64,000 nucleotides of DNA from the NCBI GenBank assembly GCA_032871835.1, contig CM065303.1, positions 23,004,001 through 23,068,000 of the forward strand. Reading direction: 5' to 3'. A program made the position numbers and the translations under genes. The notes under the pieces are model-generated. The model worked only from the letters and a program-made list of their open reading frames with translations. It was not told where the DNA came from and ran no database searches. The stretch is from Dipteronia dyeriana. Its lineage: Eukaryota > Streptophyta > Magnoliopsida > Sapindales > Sapindaceae. Below, piece by piece: positions 33,960-44,114 of the stretch (positions are counted from its first letter, which is position 1; every line of letters begins with the position of its first letter).

Positions 33960-35538
33960 TGTGTATAATATTAATCTAGAGGGGGGTGAATAGATTTTAA
34001 ATAAATTTACCCAATTTTCGTTAAAGGTCAAGTTGACGAAAATGCCCCTAGCTAATTACAACAAAATCACAAGTGTAAAGATTGTGGAAATATTAAAGAC
34101 ACTTGAGATATACGTGGAAACCCTCCAAATGGGAAAAACCACAGGCTGATGAGTGCGCCACACTAGAACCTCGAATCCACTAATGGCAAGAGAATTACAA
34201 CCTAATCTCGTTTTAATCCACCACCACTACCTAATCCCGGTATAAATGAACCTAATCCATCTTGCTTGCGATTTAAGCTACCTACTCCCGGAAGCAACAC
34301 AAGTCTTACTTCACAATGAAGAGATAAAATGTCCTAAGTGAATGTATGATGATATTCAAGAACAAACAAGACTAGGAAACCCTATATGCTTATCTAGGAT
34401 AATGAGATGACAATAAATGCAATCCTAAATATCAAAAGCTAAATGACATGTTCAAGAAGCTTAGCTAAACATAGATTAAACAATCCTATGAAGCTATCAC
34501 AATACAACACTCAATCATGTCATCACAACAATCTCTAATTTGTATCTAGAAAATGTTCTAAGAGCAAACAAATAATCAAAGAGATGGCTTAGCAAGTAAA
34601 ATACTTAACTTGTAAGAAGATAGTGAAGAACTTACCAAACAAGATATGATGAAGCAAACATATCCATTGATGCACTCTAAATGAACTTAGAAGATGCAAG
34701 ATGAAGTTTTTATGCACATGGGAATGCTTTGAGTGATTAAAATGAGTTCTTGGAAGAGTTTTTCCTTTGAAATGTGTTCTAAGGAAAATATATGAAGTTT
34801 TGAACTCTTACACGACCTTAAACCAAAGAGTTATTTATATATGAGATCCAAACAAAGTGAGGTCATTTTGGAAAAAATGTTCCAGCTTCCAATGTGTGCG
34901 TTGGTGACGTACGTTGGTCGAGTAGCGCACCACCAGCGCACATCCTAATTTTATAATAGGTGCTAGTCAACTGGCGCAGCTCATTGGCGCAACACATGCG
35001 ACGATCCACTGGAATGTTGTGCTGGTGAGGCTGCACTAGTCGAGTAGCGCACCACCAGCGTACTGCCCATTTTTACATCTTTGCACTGGTGCAGCAACGC
35101 AACTCAGTGACACAACACATGCGATAATCCACTGGAATGTTGCACTGGTGAGGTACGCTGGTCGAGTAGCGCACCACCAGCTCAAAGTCTATTTTCAACA
35201 CTCAAACACACACAATCAATAAGTTCAAAAGTGATGAAAAATGCATCATATTCTAATGCCTAGCATGATATAAAACTTTAATAACAAGATGCAAATAAAT
35301 CAACAAGAGTCATTTAAATCAAAATGCACACAAGTATAAACACTCAACAAATATGAATAAGAATTATGCATGAATTTGTGAGTGTGTGCAACTATCTCTT
35401 CAAAGCAAGTGAGCACAAGAATTTTATCTTTGGTGCTTCTCCTCTTGAGGTCTTGAGAGCCTAAGCTACCCTTACATAATACACCAAAATTGTGATTTTG
35501 TTCACGAAATAAGTCAATCAATAAATGAGGACTTTATA
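33960..35538 (-). repeat. SIRE-like solo LTR B nested in another SIRE-like element
   Basis: On the plus strand it runs TGTGTATAATATTAATCTAG, then AGGGGGGTGAATAG, to ATGAGGACTTTATA. These correspond to both ends of the complete LTR at 56944-58781. Its left flank (...ATTATGG) and right flank (ATGGTAATT) share ATGG(T), the likely target duplication. The flanking sequences are contiguous in the related copy at 58782-59110, so this LTR alone was inserted there, or was left after recombination between two LTRs. A typical phrase, GTGGAAACCCTCCAAATGGG, is shared with 57093-57112. Confidence 0.8.
34870..35190. repeat. 122-bp GC-rich tandem repeat in LTR B
   Basis: CGAGTAGCGCACCACCAGC starts at 34919, 35041 and 35163, an exact 122-base step twice. 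Between them recur CACATGCGA..ATCCACTGGAA and TGTTG..CTGGTGAGG. It sits at the same place in this LTR as different GC-rich blocks in the related LTRs. Confidence 0.9.
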
Positions 35539-35689
35539 ATGGTAATTTGCATAAACGAAAACAAACAACATGCAAAAAACATTGCAAATGAAAATGCTCC
35601 CCTAAATAGGTTACTTCCCCTAAACAAGTCAATCTCCCCTAATATACAACTTCCCATAACATGCATGTCTCATAGACATCATATTAAAT
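35539..35689 (-). mobile_element. SIRE-like internal 3' region, second part
   Basis: Continues the match to 59013-59110: AATTTGCATA, AACAACATGCA, GCAAATGAAAATGCTCCCCT and CCCCTAATATACAACT. It ends where LTR C begins in the opposite orientation. Confidence 0.7.
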
Positions 35690-35930
35690 TGTAAGTTCTT
35701 CATCAATTGATTGGCTCATTTCGTTGATAAACCACATTGGGGATTAACTTGTAAGGGTAGATTATACCTCATTATTCGTGATCAAGCTTCAACGACATCA
35801 TCAAACTCAAGAGCACTTTAAAGGTATATCACTTACTTAACTCACTTTGAAGAGACTAGTTGCACGCACACACTCTCATGCACGCCTTACACATCTTGCA
35901 TTTGTGTTTCAATAGTTTATATGTGTTCCA
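35690..35930 (+). repeat. SIRE-like LTR C fragment, plus orientation
   Basis: TGTAAGTTCTTCATCAATTG begins a plus-strand copy of the LTR start seen as GAGGAACTTACA in the other copies. It carries CTCATTTCGTTGATAAACCA, TAACTTGTAAGGGTAG and CTTTGAAGAGACTAGTTGCA. Similarity fades after about 240 bp, so it is truncated. Confidence 0.65.
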
Positions 35931-37041
35931 TTAATCTAACTTATTAAACTCTTTAATAACTAGATTAATATTAATGAGAATTACCAAGTTTTTTAACCAT
36001 TAAAAAACTAATCTCATTTTCATAGCCAATTAATGTATGTACCCATTTTAATCACATTAAAAAAATACATAAAAAATTGGGCTAAGATGCATGTATGACA
36101 TATCAAATATATTTGTGTAGAGATTGATGTTGTGTTTGGTTGACAAGTCTGGCTGATGATCCAGTTGCAAAACTGAAGTCAAAACTGAGAAAGCCTAATC
36201 TGTTTGGGGATGGTTTACTTTGTTAGATTGCTCAAAGAAAGCATGATGATGTTTTATGCTATAGGATGATTTTGGTTCATGAAATTATTAAAATTTTCTA
36301 AAGTCTTAACTCTTAACAACAAGGATGTTTTATCAACCGTTGTATGTTACCTACTTGCTCTATGGCTGTTTCCTATCTAGAATTTTAATGAATTGAAGGA
36401 AGAATGCAGTGTGATTGGAATACCATCCATTACCTTTACGTGCTCTGTTTAGGATGGGATGTATTCGTGTGTTCTTATTAGGGAATTGGAGCTCTCATTC
36501 CAAATTAGCATGAAAGAATTGCAAATTTTGGGTTTTGAATATGTCAATCTGGATTTTGGCATGCAATGAACCGATGCCAAGTTCATGGTACTCAGCCGTC
36601 AGAAATTGTATTATTTTTGGCTCTAGGTATATGACTTGCAGTATATAAAGTTCATGTTTACTGCCCTTTGCAATCATGGAAATTCCATGTTGAGCCTAGC
36701 AATCATATAGCCAGTTAGCTTGGTTGCTCACTTATCTAAACCGTGTTGTGTGATATGTGGCACTGTTCATAACAGCATCTAGCTATTTAATGTTAATATT
36801 GATGGATTTATTATTATTATTATTGTTATTATTGGTAGACGCACGGGTCATAGTGGTGGTTATGGTAATAATATTGTAGTGGTAGCAAAATGGAATGATG
36901 GTCAGGTGATGCGGGGTGTTTTCTATTAAACTACTTTTAGAGACTACATGTATACATATCTTTGAACTGCCTATGTATAACATCGTCAAAAGTGTGAAAG
37001 TAACCTAATAGCATCAGGATGAAAATTCTTTGTTTGTGCAG
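35931..37041. other. Non-coding; may be intron of an FCA-like gene fragment
   Basis: No clear coding frame. From about 36120 the sequence looks like ordinary plant intron or single-copy DNA (T-rich, mixed composition) and ends in TTTGTTTGTGCAG, a good splice acceptor, right before the RRM exon at 37042. I infer it is the upstream intron of that gene fragment. Confidence 0.4.
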
Positions 37042-37126
37042 GTTGTTGTTTTATAAAATATTCTACATCAGAAGAAACTGATAGGGCAATTAGAGCCTTA
37101 CACAATCAACATACTCTTCCTGAAGG
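37042..37126 (+). pseudogene. Single exon resembling the RRM of flowering regulator FCA
   Basis: After a TTTGTGCAG acceptor the exon reads CCFIKYSTSEETDRAIRALH and then NQHTLPEG. This is the RNP1-containing half of an RNA-recognition motif, and it closely resembles the RRM of plant FCA (GCCFIKYATSEEADRAIRAL as I recall it). FCA is a nuclear RNA-binding protein that promotes flowering. The piece is about one exon long and is followed at about 37127-37142 by a Copia fragment, so the rest of the gene is absent on the right. No other FCA exon was found to the left. It is a gene fragment, not a gene. Confidence 0.6.
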
Positions 37127-37142
37127 ACATCTTAATATATCG

Positions 37143-38090
37143 ATGGATTGAATGTGTTGTATAGTGATAGTCAAAGTGCAATACACTTGGCCAAGAATTC
37201 GGTGTTCCATTCTAGGACAAAGCATGTAGACCTACACTACCACTTTATTCGATCATTAATTAAAGATGGAGTGTTAAAGTTAGAGAAGTTTGGAGGAACT
37301 AAGAATCCAACTGACATGTTAACTAAGCCAGTCACTACTGAAAAACTGGAGTTGTGCGTAACTTCAGTAGGTCTTCAAGAGTGAAGACGTAGGGAATGAG
37401 CGCACTGTATTTTATCCACTAAGTCATCGATGAAGGATGGAGAACGCCTATTGAGTTTCAGTCTTTAAGTGGGAGATTGTTGGTATCTGTAAAGCCAGAA
37501 ACTAGCAAGAGAAACGAGTTCCAGCAGGTGGTATGGCGGAGATAGAAGCTCGGATGGCGGTACACACCGCGATGCTATCCAGGTGTGACAAGTTATGCAG
37601 ATTGCATCGCAGACATACTGCACACACCGTGGCCTATGGAGCGAAGTTCTCCCGTGGTGTCAAGCTTTGAATACCCTGGTGCAGACACATGTCTACACAC
37701 CGGTCCAGGCCGCGATACATGCGGGTTTTGTGAGAAAGAGGAAATCTTACGTGTATAAGTAATTGGAAAAGGAAATAGATTCCAATTGGGATTTGGCTAA
37801 CACTAGTGCTCCCATATAAATACTACCATAATGTGTACTCTAAAAAGAGAAAAAAAAAATGGGTGTGTAATATGTGAGAAAAATTGCTAGAGAGAGAGCA
37901 ATTGTAGAGAGATCGAAAGAGAGACAGAGAGATTGTAATCAACTCTGAGAAATAGTGAATTGAGTGCGGTGCGCTCCGTGGACGTAGGCAAATTGCCGAA
38001 CCATGTAAAATCTTTGGTGTCTTTTTTTTATTGCTTTCTATTATTTATGTTAGTGATTAGATTTATATGTGTGCAATTTTTTTCTCAACA
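37143..38090 (+). mobile_element. Copia relic G: RNase H C-terminus and 3' LTR
   Basis: The frame to 37384 reads GLNVLYSDSQSAIHLAKN, then FHSRTKHVDLHYHFIRSLI, then GTKNPTDMLTKPVTTEKLEL: the clean C-terminal end of a Copia RNase H, with the D-S-Q-S-A motif kept. A polypurine tract, AAGTGGGAGA (37468-37476), follows. All upstream domains are missing. The right end lands inside a PDI-like exon on the other strand. Confidence 0.9.
37478..38090 (+). repeat. 3' LTR of Copia relic G
   Basis: The 613-bp LTR runs TGTTGGTATCTG to TTCTCAACA, with TGTTG/CAACA inverted ends. It contains CATATAAATA (TATA-like, 37815 region). The next bases (ACAAG, 38091-38095) would be one copy of the target duplication; the other is lost with the 5' part. 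Confidence 0.85.
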
Positions 38091-38501
38091 ACAAGCAGCA
38101 GGTTCAAAATCTGGAGCTAGTTTCTAGATCCTATAACACCAAGGCACATAAAACATCACCATCACCATCACATACATATTCTTGTCTACAAATTTGCTGA
38201 AGTTGTTCTCAATCAACACCACCACATTGATAACAGGCCACCCTTCATGTTTGTTGTCATCTACAAGAACATCACTTACTTCTATAGCTTTATAGTCAAC
38301 TATATTGGGGGTGGAAATGTCATAAGTAGTGTGGAATTTGGGTTTGATTTGCTTGGATTTGAAGATTGTGAGAGACTCTATAAAATCTTGAAAGGATTGA
38401 TCATGATGAGAGTGGTGATCAGACAGAGGTGTGAGTTTATAGAGAGAGAAGATGAGGTATGCTGAAGTGAGGAGAATGAGAAGAGCTCTTGTTGCTGCCA
38501 T
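38091..38501 (-). pseudogene. PDI-like N-terminal relic (copy 3), broken by Copia G
   Basis: It starts MAATRALLILLTSAYLIFSL (hydrophobic residues 7-22, signal or anchor), followed by a polar linker, then WPVINVVVLIENNFSKFVDK and YVMVMVMFYVPWCYRI. This is the start of a PDI 'a' domain (family form VMVEFYAPWCGHC). The CGHC site is destroyed: WCYRI, then a TAG stop. In frame after the stop comes KLAPDFEPAA, ending at the Copia LTR border (38090/38091). Copy 1 shows the same order (WP-I, VV--TEK, FFYDSNC). So an exon of a secretory-pathway thiol isomerase was mutated and then cut by a Copia insertion. A TTGAC-rich stretch lies upstream near 38570-38610. Confidence 0.75.
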
Positions 38502-38606
38502 GGATGATTAGACAAAAATAGAGCAAATACAGAGAATGCAGAGAGAGATTGGAAGAAGATATGATCAAGTTGACTATATGAGTTTTTAAAGGAAGTTGAC
38601 TGACTA

Positions 38607-39362
38607 AGGCCCTGTTTAGCATTGCTCTGCTGTGAAGAAAATTGTTTTTGATTTTACAGTGGGGGAATTTCTTTTGGATTTGTTGTGAGAAGAATCAATT
38701 GAGTGTTTGATAAACTGATTTTTAAAAGTGCTGTAAGAACCAAACGCAATTTCAATGTGTTTGGTAAAATGTAAATAAAAAAATATTGTGTTTGTGTAAA
38801 ATTACTAGAATATACACAAATGAATATTGAAGATGTTTTGAAAATAAATAATTTGTTTTATTTTTGTGTGACCATAAACTTGTTATAAAATAAAAAAATA
38901 AATGTTTCTAAAAAATATATAATTTTGTTCTATTTTTTTTTATCTATTGCCACATATTGTGAATATATCTAGAAAACTAGCAAAATTTGATTCAAGGATT
39001 CATGAGATTACACAATTGAAATAGACAATAAAAGATCCTAAGTAGCAAAGTATATGTTATAATAAATTGTAAATAAATGCTAAGTGTGTGTTTTGCTATG
39101 TGGTAAATTTCATAAAAGGCAAGGGATGAAATTTGAAGTTCGGAAAAAATTCATTAATAAGAGTATTGAGCGTGTTTTCATTTCTGCTTCCTAGAAAGCT
39201 AATTTCTAAAAGCATCAATTTGTCGCTTCTTAATTTCCGATATGGAGAAAGCTAAAAGAGACCAAAAGTACTTCCCAGAAATTTTACCAAACACCTTAGG
39301 CCAACTTCAGAAACAATTTTAGCTCTAAAAGCAGCATGAGAAGCAATCTCAAATTTGGCCTA
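38607..39362. mobile_element. Possible hAT-like MITE
   Basis: The left end, AAGGCCCTGTTTAGCATTGC followed by TCTGC, and the reverse complement of the right end, TAGGCCAAATTTGAGATTGC followed by TTCTC, share AGGCC...TT..ATTGCT. Inside, CCAAACGC/GTGTTTGGTAAAAT words occur in both orientations, near 38740-38770 and 39280-39300. This layout is common for plant MITEs of the GGCCCTGTTTGG type. I see no clear 8-bp duplication. Confidence 0.45.
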
Positions 39363-39640
39363 ATACTTAATTGGACAGTTGACAGTTGACAGTTGACTTG
39401 ATGAAGTCTAGGTTGGTTGTTTGTTGTGCGGATTTCCCACTTAAAAGTTGGGATTGGACTTGAGCGTTTAAGGCCCAATATATTCGAATTAGCCTATGGT
39501 CCACTCTGATTTAATAGAAGTAGGCTCCAATCCAAGATTCTTTTTTTTTTTTGAAATATTATATTTATGGATGGCATTTGACCAGCATCTGAAGGCATTC
39601 TCTACGACCTATGAACCTGTATAAATAAAAACCTTGCAGA

Positions 39641-39712
39641 AAAAGGTGTGGGTTAGGGTTGAAAAAATGAACCCGCAGGAGAACCAGCGAACTCGTATTA
39701 TAACCTCTGCGG
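39641..39712. repeat. Short fragment of the CCCGC/GCGGG hAT-like family
   Basis: GGGTTAGGGTTGAAAAAATG, then AACCCGCAGGAGAACCAGCG. It has the same word content as 10228-10718 and 30000-30160. It ends where the SIRE-like LTR E begins. Confidence 0.35.
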
Positions 39713-40217
39713 TTTTTTTATTGGCTTATTTCGATTGACAAACCACAATTGGAGATTAACATGTAAGGGTAGTTTAGGTGATCTTTGTTCGTGACCAAGC
39801 TCAAGCTTCTAAGGTATTCACTTGCTTAACTCTTTGAAGAGATTTAGTTGCACACACACACACACACTTCATGCATGTTTTGTTCACCTTGCACTTCATT
39901 TCTAGATTTAAGTGTGATTTTGTGTGGTGTGCTTGTGTTGTGTTCACGCTTGCATGATTGTGTGCTTGTCTTAGCATATTGAGTGACCAATTGAGAAGGT
40001 TTCATTCTTCTCTTGGTTTGGTTATTTGGAGTAATGTGTCTAGTTTTGAAAGAGTGGATTTCAATGATTTAAATATTTTTCAAAACTGACCTTTGTATGG
40101 TCTTGTGACCATAACATTTTATATAATGCTTCAAAATGAGTTTTTAACATTTTTGTTCAAACTAGACACCCATACCTTTCCAGCGGTATATTGTTCGTAA
40201 TATTTCATGACCGTTTG
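39713..40217 (+). repeat. SIRE-like LTR E, left part (before gypsy insertion)
   Basis: TTGGCTTATTTCGATTGACA, AACATGTAAGGGTAGTTTAG and CTTGCTTAACTCTTTGAAGA match the LTR start in plus orientation (compare 35700-35880). The first ~15 bases of the LTR are lost. It continues after the gypsy element at 47286. Confidence 0.75.
40213..40217. repeat. Target-site duplication GTTTG, left copy
   Basis: GTTTG here and at 47281-47285 flank the gypsy element on both sides. Confidence 0.85.
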
Positions 40218-41207
40218 TGATGGAAATCATTAACTTAGCAACCATACACCCCAATAGCTAAATAGCTATGATACATAAGGAATGCAAATTAACACCCTCC
40301 AACTAATTGAAACAAACCCGATCATTCAAGATTGAAGTAAGAGAAACTATTCTAATCACTTAATCAATGGAATGATGATATAAGTTAATTAGAACAACAC
40401 TTTGATTTCCCCAAAACGCCACAAACTATGAAGTTTAATAAGTTTAAAGGCAAAACAAAGATTTTAAGGTTGTTGAACGGCATAAGCTGAATAAGCTTGA
40501 TAAGTTTCAAAGTTCATGCAAGAAATTAAAAACAAAACACTCACAGAGTGCTCAAATAAGTTTATACTACTCAAATATTTGCCATTACATAGAAAAATCA
40601 GCATTGTTTATATAGAACAAGAACCAAGGACAATACAACACAAATGTAACTGCCTATTAAATGTGTAATCACCCACTAAATGACATCTAGACCATGAATA
40701 ATGGCAATAAACGATTCAGCCTTTGTAACTCCTTATTCCTAATCAAAGAACACATGAACTCACACTTAACAAAATAAAACCCAAACTAATCATAAAATAA
40801 GCCCACAAAACCCAACACAACCAAACTAATTATAAAATATGCACACAAAACCCAACATAAATAAACCCAAACTAATCATAAAATAAGCCCACATAACCCA
40901 ACATGGCCGAATGTCCTTTTATTCTTCAAGATAGGCTAAAATACTTCATTTTAACAAGGCTGGACTCTTGTCTTCATGATTTGGACTTGCTTGAAACATG
41001 TTGACCATTTTATACTCTTCTTGCATCCTTAGAACCATGACCAAATCTTGACTAGCTTGCTCCTTCCAAATGCTTTCCATTAAAAAAGTTAAGGATTATT
41101 TCATCCTTTTAGATTTAGCTCTTGTCATTGGTCATCCACCAATGGTTAAAGGATCTGGATCTTTTCCAACCTTAGCCGAATTGTGATAAACTGGATGGTC
41201 CTTATCA
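40218..41207 (-). repeat. 3' LTR of gypsy element
   Basis: On the plus strand it runs TGATGGAAATC to GGTCCTTATCA. The inverted ends are TGAT/ATCA. The minus-strand start (TGATAAGGACC) follows the polypurine tract at 41208-41221. The first ~100 bp of the LTR also code for the end of pol (HNSAKVGKDPDPLTIGG), so pol runs into the LTR. Confidence 0.9.
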
Positions 41208-44048
41208 TTCCCTCTTTCCTCGAAAGGATTCGTCCTTGAATTAGCACCTTCATCACCTACATCACCTATATCAAACAAAGACAAATCAAAAACATTGAAG
41301 GTTGCACTAACATTGCCATACTCATTTGGTATTTCCAGCTTGTATGCATTGTCATTGATTCTTTGAAGGACTCGAAATGGTCCATCCCCTCTGGGCATGA
41401 GTTTAGACTTCTGTTGGCTAGGAAATCTTTCCTTCCTCAAGTGTACCCTAACCCGGTCACCAGGTTCAAATACTACTTGCTTTCGGCCCTTGTTGTGTTG
41501 CTTTTCATATTGTAGAGTTTTCTTTTCAATTTGTGTGCACGTCTTTTCATGTCAGGCTTTGACAAGATCAGATTTATGCTTACCATCCAAATTAGCTCTT
41601 TCCAAAGGTAAAGGTAGTAAATCCATAGGAGATAATGGATTGAACCCGTACACAACTTCAAAGGGTGAATGGTTTGTTGTAGCATGCACACTTCGGTTAT
41701 AAGCAAACTCCACATGTGGCAAACATTCCTCCTAATTCTTCAAATTCCTTTGAATTATGGCCCTCAAAAGCGTTGATAAAGCTCTGTTTACCACCTCAAT
41801 TTGTCCATCTGTTTGTGGATGACAAGTGGTTGAATACAACAGCTTTGTACCCAACTTTCTCCAAAGCATTTTACAAAAGTGGCTAAGGAACTTCACATCT
41901 CTATCACTCACAATTGTCTTTGGAATTCCATGTAACCTCACAATTTCACTAAAGAACAACCCCGTGACAAATGTTGCATCATCTATTTTATGGCAAGGAA
42001 TGAAATGTGCCATTTTGTTGAACCTGTCAACAACAACAAAAATAGAATCTCTCCCCCCTTTTAACCCAGGTAATCCCAAGACAAAGTTCATGGATATATC
42101 AACCCAAGGCTCACTAGGTATTGGAAGAGGAGTATACAGCCTATGAGGCATGACTTTAGATTTAGCTTGTTTGCAAGTAATGCATCTCTCACATATTCTC
42201 TCAATGCCCATTTTCATGTGTGGCCAAAAGAAATGATCACTTAATACACTCAAAGTCTTTTTAACTCCAAAATGCCCCATTAACCCACCACTATATGCAT
42301 CTCTCGCAAGCAATTCTCTCATTGATCACCGAGGAACACACAACTTGTTTTCTTTGAAAAGAAAACCATCATGCCTAAAGAACTTGTCAAAACCCCCTTT
42401 CTCACATGCCCCATAAACATTGGCAAAATCAAGATCAGAATTGTATAAGTCTTTAAAGTACTCAAAACCCAATAATTTTGCATCAAGTTTAGAAATTAGA
42501 GCATACCTTCCAGAAAGAGCATCGACAATCACATTCTCCTTACCTTGTTTGTAGTTGATGATGTATGGAAAAGATTTAATAAACTCCACCCATTTCACAT
42601 GCCTACGATTTAGCTTTCCTTGTTCTTTAAGATATTTCAAGGATTCATGATCGGTGTGTATAATGAATTTCTTGTACCAAAGATAGTACTGCCAAGTCTC
42701 TAACACTCTTACCAAGGCATAAAACTCTTTATCATACGTCGGGTAGTTAAGACTTGCTCCACTTAGCTTCTCACTAAAGAATGCAATGGGTCTGCCCTCT
42801 TGTATTAAGACTCCTCCAATACCTATTCCACTTGCATCACACTCAATCTCAAAATTTTTAGAAAAGTTAGGCAAAACAAGCAAAGGTGATGAACTAAGTT
42901 TTTCTTTAAGCAAGTTAAAAGCATCATCTTGTTCTTTACCCCACCTAAATCCCACATTCTTTTTTATCCACTCAGTTAATGGTGCAGTAATGGTAGAAAA
43001 ATCCTTAATGAATCTCCTATAAAAGCTAGCAAGACCATGAAAACTCCTTAAATCATAACACAAGTGGGTTTCAGACACTCCCTAATTACTTTCACTTTTT
43101 CTTGATCAACATGTATTCCTTTATCATTAACAACATAACCAAGAAAAGTAAGTTCATTAGTGCAAAAAATGCATTTATTTAGATTAGCATATAACTTTTC
43201 TTTTCTAAGCACATCAAAAACAACCTTTAAATGTGTTACATGCTCGTCTAAATTTTTGCTATACACAAGTATATCATCAAAATAAACCACTACGAACTTT
43301 CCAATGTAAGCAGGTAAAACATGGTTCATCAATCTCATGAAAGTACTAGGTGTGTTAATTAGGCCAAAAGGCATTACTAACCATTCATATAGATCATGTT
43401 TAGTTTTGAAAGAGGTTTTCCATTCATCACCCTCATGCATTCTTATTTGATGATATCCAGATTTCAAATCAATTTTGAAAACACACAAGAACCATGCAAT
43501 TCATCCAACATATCATCTAACCTAGGGATAAGATGTCTATACTTTATCATGATTTTGTTGATGGCTCAACAGTCAACACACATTCTCCATGAACCATCTT
43601 TTTTAGGCACCAATAAAACAGGAACCGTACATGGACTCATGCTTTCACGTACATATCCATTTTCCATAAGCTCACTTACTTGCTTTTGGATTTCCTTGAT
43701 CTCTTCAGGGTTACATCTATATGCTGACCTATTTGGTATGCTTGCACCCAGAATAAAATCAGTTTGATGTTCAATACCTCTAATTGGTGGCAAACCATTA
43801 GGAACATCTTCAGGAAAGAGATCGTCATTTTTTTGTAAAAGATCAACAACAACACTAGGTAAACTCAAGTTAATTTTGTTAGAAACAATTAAAACATCCA
43901 TGTACATAAGTACAAGTAAGGGCTGCCTCATGGTTAATGCTTTCTTTACATCACACATTTTTACATAAACACTAATTTTTCTTTCACTCGAGCCTTCCTT
44001 GTTTTCTCTCCCCTTGTGTTTCCCATTGCTCTCATTTTTACCACTCAA
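41132..44048 (-). pseudogene. Gypsy pol relic: RT, RNase H, integrase, C-terminal tail
   Basis: RT starts in the 44048-43566 frame: DLFPEDVPNGLPPIRGIEHQ, VPVLLVPKKDGSWRMCVDC, then TGA at the Arg expected in CVDCRAINKI (a CGA to TGA change). A frameshift near 43490 follows. Then [33 protein letters not shown] and the intact catalytic [11 protein letters not shown]. After a frameshift near 43070: [18 protein letters not shown], then RNase H ([49 protein letters not shown]). After a stop near 42323, integrase keeps its zinc finger ([11 protein letters not shown]) and D-D-E residues ([26 protein letters not shown]). The tail RGDGPFRVLQRINDNAYKLE ends in the LTR. About six lesions in all. Confidence 0.92.
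41208..41221 (-). promoter_or_regulatory. Polypurine tract inside the pol frame
   Basis: GAGGAAAGAGGGAA on the minus strand lies right before the 3' LTR. It is in the coding part that reads NPFEERGND, so the plus-strand primer site is encoded within pol. Confidence 0.8.
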
Positions 44049-44114
44049 CTCACCTTTTTTTTCTCTCTTTCTTGCTCCCTTCCCAAAGTTTCTGCTAATG
44101 AAGATTCAAGCTCT

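Noticed and set aside
34870..35190. Regular repeats considered as a CRISPR-like array
   Set aside because: Plant nuclear DNA, only about 2.5 units of 122 bp, located in an LTR; it is a minisatellite.
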